Shown in pieces: positions 45,921 through 55,900 of a stretch of 64,000 nucleotides of DNA. How positions within the stretch are numbered: position 1 is the stretch's first letter; each line of letters starts with the position of its first letter. The position numbers were made by a program, and so were the translations under genes. Below the pieces are notes generated by a model that worked only from the letters and a program-made list of their open reading frames with translations, made no database searches and was not told the origin of the DNA. This stretch comes from Sphaerolaimus hirsutus (lineage: Eukaryota > Nematoda > Chromadorea > Monhysterida > Sphaerolaimidae): contig OZ038450.1 of NCBI GenBank assembly GCA_964036195.1, forward strand, positions 17,052,701 through 17,116,700. Reading direction: 5' to 3'.

Positions 45921-46961
45921 CGCGCAGAAATACTTGTGCGTCATGGCACCGAGCCATGTGCCACTGACTCCGCGCACTCGCGCCAGTCCACATCATCAAA
46001 CTACGCGAATTTTGCTCGGCGCGTCGTTTTCCCTATACAAACTCGTGATGTTTACGAACTTTTTGAGGCCCATCACGCGCTTGAAAATGGGAATTGTGGG
46101 TCGAGCATATGCACAGGGCGCTAAAATTACATGCGTTCTCTGTCAAATGTAAGAAAATTCAGAGATTCGACTGTCATTATTGAGCCCACACACACAAATA
46201 GAGGAGCCTGATGGAAAATCCGCAATTTTCGAGGGACGTCCTGCACGTGCGAAAACACAAAAGTGGGCGGAGCCAACTCATAGCGGCGATGCAAAGCAAA
46301 ATATCTGCGCGCACTGTAGTGGGTGACGTGATACGCGTTTACTGTAGTGCGGGAAAAGAACCGCGGTTGACAGTTAGCTACCACTTAGTATCCAAATCGA
46401 ATGACTTTCGACTATATTTAGATTGAGGATTTAGGCCTTCGACTTTTTACGAAACGCTCGTAAATAAATATTTGTGCGTCGCTAGTGTGCGAACGAAGAT
46501 TGCGCGCGAATTGATAGGGGAGCGGACTGATGCAAATCAAAATATGCGCTTGCGCTGTAGTTCTCGTAGTAGCGGAGTCCATGGCTTTGTTTTCGTCTAA
46601 TATCCCCGCGCATAAATACTGGCGTAATGTCCGTTGGAGTACCATGGATTCCAACCTAACGCTGTTCCGGATACGATCCCCTCGGTATCATAAACGCATT
46701 CCAGGGAATTTTGTAGGAGCTGGCAAAGTTCCAAAAAAATTTTTTTTGTTTATCTTGAGCGTTCCAACGGGTGAGTAGGTTTTCTGGTGTGCGCTGAGTG
46801 TGTTTAGCCCCGCATAGAAAACTCTAGCCATTTTTATCCTCACACCCTTTTCCCCATTTGACAGTCATATTTAAATCTACACAAAAGTTTATTTCTATTA
46901 CGCAGACGGTCGGTTCTACGCAACTTCCAGCGTCCCTAGAGACTAGCTCAATTTCCGCAAA
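45921..46961 (+). other. Upstream region of the DXO-like gene
   Basis: About 1 kb between the 5' LTR and the ATG at 46962. No convincing gene; a 82-codon plus-strand frame at 46530-46778 starts with a hydrophobic stretch (CACAVVLVVAESMALF) but has no other support. It probably includes the promoter of the downstream gene. The retroelement therefore sits head-to-head with it. Confidence 0.4.
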
Positions 46962-49900
46962 ATGTCTTCTGATCTTGAAAAAATTTATTCGGTGTCCTGC
47001 GACCCCGATCTTTACAGCGATCGGGCGACTCAAATTTCGCAGCCAAGTTTTATCGACGAATTTTCCGTTGATCAATCTGGCAAGGTATGTTGCATGTGTA
47101 CTTTTTTCTTTCTTAATGTTGCTCGCGTGAAGCTGCCGGTGTGTCACTTCGGGTGTCTCGAGGATAGGGGCCGCGGGAGGGCTGAACAGGGGTCTCCTAG
47201 ATTTTGACCCTCCGGGGAGTTGGATGCAGCAAATCGCTCCTCCGGATGGATAGATAGCTGAAAAATTTTCTGGGGTAGGGGGGTTCGCGGGGGTTCAATA
47301 TATAGGTAGGCTTTTTCGGGGTGTAGATAGGGTTGGCCGATGTTTTTTTTAAAACGTTTTTAAAAAAAACACGTTTTTTTTTAAAAAAAACATGACGTCC
47401 GAAATGTTTTTTTTTTAAAAAAAACATCGGCCAAAATTTTTAGTACTGAGCACTAGGTATTTTGCAAAATTTTTGCGCGCAAGCGCGCAATTTCACACAC
47501 AAATTGACATTGGTGGTTGTTTTCATTGGTTTTGTTGCATTTTTAGTATCAAAACATCCATTTCTATGTGCTACCATGGGTGAATAAGCCGACATATGTT
47601 GCTGTAATATATAATATTGAGGTAATGTGCTTCCATGTACCTCCACAGTGTGTAACTTCACTCCCAAAGTAACAACCTCCTTTTATAACCTTGTTTGATC
47701 ACCATTCCGTGCCAAACTTTACCTGAAGTCACGAACATTCGACTATAAGGCGATATACGAACGATATGTCGACGAAAAATGGATATTTTTGACACAAATC
47801 ACCACTTATAATGTTATCCCATGGCTCCACAGCCATTATATAGTCATATTTATCATCACAGAGTATTGCCAGTGTCTGATATACCTATATATGTTGACAC
47901 TAGGTCATATCTGGGAGCTTTTAAAAAAAAACGTTTTTTTTATTTAAAAAACATCGAGTTAAAAAAAAACGTTTTTTTATTTAAAAAACATCGAGTTAAA
48001 AAAAAACGTTTTTTTCCAACCCTAGGTGTAGAAGAAAGAAAAGGGAGAAAAATCACTAAACGTAGGCAGGGGCGTATCCAGAATTTTTGAGCGGGGGGGC
48101 TGCTTGTTTACGGAGCCCGGCGAACGGGGGGGCCCTAAAATTTTGCCTGTATAGCGACGGAATGGCGCCATGGCGCTGGCGTCATTCGTAGGCGCCACGC
48201 CATGGCGCCATTGGCGTTGGCGCCAGCGCCAGAAAGCGCTGTAAATGTATGTAAATATACGTACATTCACAGCTAAAGCTACATTATTGGGTGCATTTTT
48301 CTTTCTGGTATATGTTCCACGTAGGGTTGGCCGATGTTTTTTTTAAACGTTTTTTTTAAAAAAAAAACGTTTTTTTTTTTAAAAACATGACGTCCGAAAT
48401 GTTTTTTTTTTTTAAAAAAACATCGGCCGAAATTTTTAGTACTAAGCACTAGGTATTTTGCAAAATTTTTGCGCGCAAGCGCGCAATTTCACACACAAAT
48501 TGACATTGGTGGTTGTTTTCATTGGTTTTGTTGCATTTTTAGTATCAAAACATCCATTTCTATGTACTACCATGGGTGAATATAGGGTTCAAACGGGATT
48601 GACTTTTCGGGATCGGGATTGGGATTCACTTTTTGAGATTTCGGGATCGGGATCGGGATCGGGATTGGGGTTTCGGGATCGGGATCGGGATCGGGATTGG
48701 TTTTTTGAGATTTCGGGATCGGGATCGGGATTGGCCGGGATTGGGGTCACGGGATCGGGATCGGGATTGGGATAGGCATTTTTCCGGGATCGGGATTGGG
48801 TTCTAGGGATAGAGACTTTGGCCATTTTTCTGGCATTCACTGTTGTTCATAAAGGTCTCAAAACACTGTTGGATGCCAGAAAAGTGGCATAAAATTGACG
48901 CTGCGGGTTTGCATCCACTTTTTTTGCATGCAAAAACGTCATTATTTCACTTCTTATAATTTCCACTAATTTTTCCGGGATCGGGATCCCGGACTTGGGA
49001 GTTTCTCGGGATCGGGATCGGGATTTGAAAATTTTCGGGATCGGGATCGGGATTGGTATTTTTGAGATTTCAGGATCGGGATTGGGATTGGGGTTTCGGG
49101 ATCGGGATCGGGACTGGTAAATCCCGGAATTTCACGGGATCCGGGATCGGGATCGGGATCCCGTTTGAACCCTAGGTGAATAAGATGACATATGTTGCTG
49201 TAATATATAATATTGAGGTAATGTGCTTCCATGTACCTCCACAGTGTGTAACTTCACTCCCAAAGTAACAACCTCCTTTTATAACCTTGTTTGATCACCA
49301 TTCCGTGCCAAACTTTACCTGAAGTCACGAACATTCGACTATAAGGCGATATACGAACGATATGTCGACGAAAAATGGATATTTTTGACACAAATCACCA
49401 CTTATAATGCTATCCCATGGCTCCACAGCCATTATATGGTCATATTTAACATCACAGAGTATTGCCACTGTCTGATATACCTATATATGTTGACACTAGG
49501 TCATATCTGGGAGCTTTTAAAAAAAACACGTTTTTTTAAATAAAAAAAACGTTTTTTTTAAAAAAAACATCGAGTTAAAAAAAACGTTTTTTTTCCAACC
49601 CTAGTTCCACGGGATATGCTGAAAATAGCGTGTGTTTAGGGGGCAAATGCGCGCTTGCGCGCCAAATTTTGCATACACCGTCGAAAATTTGTACTAAAAG
49701 TTGCATTTTTCGGTGGGTTTTCATGTCTTGGGTTGCAGCCCCCCCCCCCCCCGCCCCCCCTGGATACGTCCTTAAACGTAGTTGAAAAATGGCTAAAAAT
49801 AGGTAAATAAGCATATATAGCCAAAATAGCTGAAAATATATAGCCAAAATAGCTGAAAATAGGCAATAATGAACATGTACTGGCGATTTTGGAGGTGAAA

Positions 49901-52900
49901 ATCTATAAAATGCCTGAAAAGTAGTGATCTTGAGCAACAATTTGGGTAAAACTTTCTCAAAAAGGTTCAGGGGATAGATATATAGCTAAGCGGCCTCCGG
50001 GATAGATAGCTGAGCGGTGACCCCCCCCCCCCCATTGGAGACAACTGGGGCTGAAGCAGCATGGGGGGAGCTGAAATGCTACCACAAATGTCCGCTATGT
50101 ATCCCCAGTGGCGTAGCCCCCCTTCCCGAGTCAGGTAGAAAATTTGCCACTTTTCTATAACGATTTTGTAGGTAGTTTGAAAAAAATTGCACCTCACAAT
50201 CCCTCTTATTCTTACGGACGTCTCAGCAGATAATTACCGCTACAAATTACTAGACGCGGTTTTTAAAAATTTTCGTACATTTGGGCATATAATTTTGCAT
50301 ATTTGCAGCCATTGGCGCCAAAGCCGTGGCGCGGCGCTTACAAATGGCGTCAGCACCATAACTGCATTGGGATATTATGAGGACCAAATGTGGGGGGTGG
50401 GGGTGCCGCCCCCCACCGTTCGCCGGCCTCCGTATGCAATCCGCCACCCCCGCTCAAAAATCCTGGCTACGCCACTGTGTATCCCCACCACCAAAATGCC
50501 ACCCTCGATTTTGTTTACTCCCAAAAAAAGTCCATAAACTGTTTTATTTTTACGTACACTGCCGGCGGCCTGATCTGGCACGCTGTCTACGTAATCGCCG
50601 CGTAGCTCCTAATCTTAGAGGAACGTGATCAATTTAATCAAATCAGAAAAAATGTGATCAATTTTTTTTAAATCACGTCATTGTGTATAAATATGCAGAT
50701 GCATTTGGATGATCGAAATAAGTACATCCTGCGCTCGGGCATAAGCATCGAGAAGCCCTCCAGGTGCCACTCCCAGACTCTGTAAAATGTTGAATGTCAT
50801 GCAAAGTGTTAAAGGTTAGGTGAAATGCGCTGCAAAATGGCAAACGTACCATTTTGCAGGGCATTATTTTTGACACTCTACATGACATTTGACATTTTAC
50901 ATGGTGTGGGAGTGTCTCCAGGCAAAACGCAAGCCTAACAGAAGGCATGTACGGCTATCAGTGCGGGCGCCCTGAGACGAAACTGGACAATTTCAACAAT
51001 TGGCTTCTGGAGCGGTACAACGAGACAAAGCCGGGAACTGGCATGGAAAAGTGTAAGTGGCGAATTTTTTGGCTTTTAACTTTTTTTGTCTGTGGTGCAA
51101 AATCATTCATAGAAAAAAGAAAAAACGTTTTTTTGGAGAACACAGAAACATGAAAACATAGAAAAGTTTTTTTTGTTGAGTTTTGAAAACATGTGCGAAA
51201 CCAAGATTTGAAAAGAAAACCGCTGTTTCCACATCGGAATGCTGTAAATCAGAATTTTTGTGGAAAACCTGAGTTTTTTTAGAAAACTACTCAAAATAAA
51301 TAGGAAAAAGCTAGTTTCAACCCATTTTGCTATACTAGCACTGAGCTGGATCATCATCAGTAGCAACTCAGTAAAAAACTTACACTCCAACCCTCAAACT
51401 TTACTTTACTTAACACCACTGCCGAAACTTACACACAGCGGAACTTTTCCGCTCTCAAAGGAACCAACCAAACACTCACCTTATTGTTAATTCGAGTTTT
51501 TACAACAAAACAAAAAACAGAAATAAAAACAGAGCTACTCAGTTTTTTTTTTCGAGAAAAAACTCAAAACACAGGTAATCATTTTTGAAAAACTCAAAAC
51601 ACAGAAGTGTTTTTTGGAGAACTTACCCATCGTTGGGTATGGTAGCTGGCTTGTTGGTGCGGAATCTACTTTTGCAGTAAGCTGGATTAGTTTTGAGTTA
51701 CAGTTAGGATGGCCGGCGTTTTTGCAAAGGTTTTTTTAAACAACCTTTTTTAAATAAGAAAACGTATCTCCAGTATCTAAAATGTATCTCCAGTTGTGGG
51801 GGTAGTAGAAAGCTTAAAATTTTAGGGGTATCTTGGCAACACCCACCCCTACTATACGCGAGTGGGGCAGCTCCCGACGACCCACTACAGTTTGTGCCGC
51901 ACTGTATTTTTTTTTTTTTTAATGAAGTAAGTAAGAAAAAGTAAGTTCACCACCTAAAGGAATTAAAAATTTTTTTGAGAACATACCTTATATAAAAACT
52001 GAATCAGGTTTTCACCCTAGTTCTGCTGATTAAATTTTTTTCCTTTGTTTAGCCAATTTTATGCCACTTTTCTGGCATCCAACAGTGTTTTGAGACCTTT
52101 ATGAACAACTGTGAATGCCAGAAAAATGGCCAAAATCTCTATCCCTAGAACCCAATCCCGATCCCGGAAAAATGCCAATCCCGATCCCGTGACCCCAATC
52201 CCGGCCAATCCCGATCCCGAAATCTCAAAAAACCAATCCCGATCCCGAAACCCCAATCCCGATCCCGATCCCGAAATCTCCTAAAGTGAATCCCGATCCC
52301 GAAAAGCCAATCCCGTGTAAACCCTATACATGGCCATCCATATCTGGGAGCTTTTGAAAAAAAACACGGTTTTATTTTAAAATATAACCCTGTTTTTGAA
52401 AAAACCCGGTTGTTTAAAAAAAAACCTGTCGTTGAAAAAACTTTTTTGGCCATCCCTAATCCCCAGTGCCGATAAGTCATACACTAGATCTTTCGCAGTT
52501 TTTGCACACTTGAGGTTTTTTAAAGATCATTCACTTACCGCGCGTTGTTTGCGATTCCATTTCATATTTCCAATTATGACTTGTGGATAGCGATAATATT
52601 TAAGTCTGCTAGAAAACCAGGGGTATCTTGAATTTCGACCCTCTGAGTGGTTGGATAGATAGCAAATCGCTCCTCCGGAGGGATAGATAGCTGAAAATTT
52701 TTCTGGGGGAGGGTTTGGGGGGGGGGGGGTTGTGGTTGGTTCGACATATAGGCTTTTTCGGGGCATAGAAGGAAGAAAAGGGAGAAAAATTTCTAAAATT
52801 TCGCTCCAGATAGGTAGATAGCTAGGTGATTTGGGGGGGGGGGGGGGTGTTTAGGGGGTAGTAGCCCAAAATTTTGCCTCCGGGATAGATAGATAGCTGA

Positions 52901-55900
52901 GCGGCCTCCGGGATAAATAGATAGCTGAACGGTTTTGGGGGGGGGTAACCCCCCCCCCCCCCCCCAACCCCCCCCCCCCCCCATTCGAGACCCCTGTAGC
53001 CAACGTATGATTATCACATCATTGTGTCCAAATCTCTGTCCATTTCAGTTCTTCCCGAGACCGATTTTATCTGCCAGCGTGGGCGTCTAACGAAGATAAT
53101 GCTCATGCCATACCGAAAGCAGTCGAATGATATCGCATGGGACTGCTATTCGTGGCAATTCGTCGCTCGTAAAGTTACTTTGGAGACGGTACAAACGGAG
53201 ACAATTTTTTTGTGCGAATTCGACACCGAGGAAGGGAAGGAGGCCCGGGGCAAGGACGTAGACAATGTGTTCCCCAGTTTTTTGGGTCACAAATTTAGAA
53301 ACGTAGTGGCGGAGAGGATGGTACGTTTTTTTAACGTTTATCGGTATGTTCGTGTTTGGCGTACCACTCAAATTACATGGCTGTTAATTTGCAATTTTTT
53401 TAATAAAGTACCATTTTGAATATGGTGCCATGCCATTATCATTGTGGATACTGTAAATTCTGTAAGTCCCCGGGGGACAATTTTTTGTCCATTTTGTTTC
53501 GCTTCAGATTTCAGCAGCATGTAGGATCACACGAAAAAGGCACTAGAAATTCAGTTCCATCCCTAGTTCTTAAAACCAGTCCCATTGAATGCTCATTACA
53601 ACTGTTCCCACTGTGTAGTATTAAGTTTCGGTATTAGACGCCGTTGGAAATTTAAAAAAAAACATTTCAGAACGGCACCGATGATTTGAAGTCAGACACT
53701 TCGCACCATGGCGAGCTGTTGTCGTTGAAAGTTGATGAAACAGCCGTCATGTTCCTGCACGAAACGTCTTGTTTCACTTCTGATGGGCAGAGGGTCCGCA
53801 CCAAAACGATCAATAGGCGAAGGCCACTGGTTAGAGTTTTGTGTCTGATATTCATGTGAATGAATGAAATGTAAATCGGATGTACACTTAGTGTTCGGAA
53901 TGCCGCGGCCATCCAAGTTGAAATTGTTTTGACTATATAGGCCCGGGTGCGCGCTTTACAGATAACGTTACCGCATTTTTAATGAATTCAGAAATTATGT
54001 GCCAAAATATCCGTAATTGAAAGTAGGGTCCATACGGGATACCGATTCCGAATTCCGGGTCCCAATGCCGAAATCTGATTAACGCAATCCCGATCCCGAA
54101 ATTTTGAAAATCCCGATCCCGGAAAATATCATCGCCCCCGACCAGACATAAAAGATCCAGGGAATGGCAACTTTATATGACAATTTTGCTTGCAGTTTGC
54201 AAAAATCATTCGCGCAAGCGCGCAATCCCCCACCTCACAGTATTTATATCTCTGCTATATGGGCATAGAGACCCTATAAATGTAGCGTATATACTCGAAT
54301 AATCCCCCTGGGAAATTATTTTTTCGTCAGGATTTTTTTGAAGGGGGACTTTTCGATGGGGAATTATTCAAAGGTGGGTTATTATTTCATAAAAAAATTT
54401 TAAGCATGTTTCTGTGAACTGAATTCATGGAATTATGCTAAATCATATGCCTAAGGGGGGGATTATTCGAGGGGAATACTTTTTTCCTCACTCGTCTAAG
54501 AGGGGGAACTATTCAAGGTGGGGGAATTATTCGAGTATATACGGTATTCAATGCAGTGCCCATTACCATGATTTTAGTATAAATATATATATGTATATGT
54601 ATAGTCCCCATAGAGGCGCCAGACCGGTGCACAAGTACAACCGGTGCCCATTTATAATACCCGGTGCCAGGGGTATCTTGAATTTTGACCCTACGAGTGG
54701 TTGGATAGATAGCAAATCGCTCCTCCGGAGGGATAGATTGCTGAAAAATTTTCTGGGGGGGGTTGTGGTTAGGGTTCAAACGATATATCGTATCGAATAT
54801 CGAATATCGGATATCGACCATTTTTTAATATCGAATATCGAATATCGATATCGAAAATTTTGAAAAAATATCGAATATCGAATATCGATATCGAAAATTT
54901 TGAGAAAATATCGAATATCGATATCGAATATCGACCATTTTTTCGATATATCGAACCTGTGTTGTGTCCCCAAATTTACTTTTCATTTTCATTTTGAGAT
55001 GTTTATGGTTGATCTGATGTGCTTATAGTATTGTATTTGATGAGTAAAAGTACAGTATTTATAATGTCATTGTTGTTGGAGTGCTAAATTTGAAGCCAGA
55101 AAACGTAGATATACTTTTTTTTGCAACATGCCCTTAAGCAATTAGGTTATAAGGATGAACTGTAATATCTACCAATTGTTTTTTGTCTGATACACTTTGA
55201 TTCATCATGTTTTTCTTCTATTTTCTACCATTAACTGATGTAAAGCTTGTTAAAATCACTTGTACCATTCACATTTCAGTAAAGAGATGATTAAACATGT
55301 GTGCAACCACATGAAAATACAATATGCCACTTGAAATATGCCTTGCTATACCAAAAGCATATCGCAATATCGAATATCGAAATTATCGAATATCGAATAT
55401 CGACCATTTTTCAATATTGAATATCGAATATCGATATCGAGGTTCCATATCGTATCGATATCGAATATCGAGTTTCAGAAAAAAATATCGAATATTGAAT
55501 ATCGATATCGAAAATTTTGAAAAAAATATCGAATATCGATATCGAAAAGTCATATCGTTTGAACCCTAGTTGTGGTGGTTCGATATATAGGCTTTCTCGG
55601 GGCATAGAAGGAAGAAAATGGAGAAAAATCGCTAAAAGTAGGTGTAAAATAGCTCAAAATGGGTATACAAGAGCATATAGTATTTAGAATAGCTGAAAAT
55701 AGGCAGTTAGACGCATGAACTAGTGATTTTGGTGGTGAAAATCTATATATAGGTATGAAAAATAGCGATTTTGAGTGAAAATTGGGGTATAGTTTCTGAA
55801 AAATCGCTCCAGATAGGTAGATAGCTGGGAGATTTGGGGGGGGGTTAGGGGGTAGTAGCCCAAAATTTTGCCTCCGGGATAGATAGATAGCTGAGCGGCC

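Larger units (their letters stand above)
48066..49773. mobile_element. Repeat element with GGGGCGTATCCAG ends, TSD AAACGTAG
   Basis: Imperfect inverted ends GCAGGGGCGTATCCA and TGGATACGTCCTT, flanked by exact AAACGTAG at 48058-48065 and 49774-49781. It carries two younger elements inside (48322-49603 and 48583-49174). Confidence 0.65.

Noticed and set aside
46530-46778. 82-codon frame upstream of the DXO-like gene
   Set aside because: It has a hydrophobic start but no other support, and several overlapping frames of similar length occur nearby.
48022-49232. Arg/Asp/Ser-repeat frames from GGGATC arrays
   Set aside because: The DPDPDP or RSRSRS reads are translations of a hexanucleotide array within a transposon.
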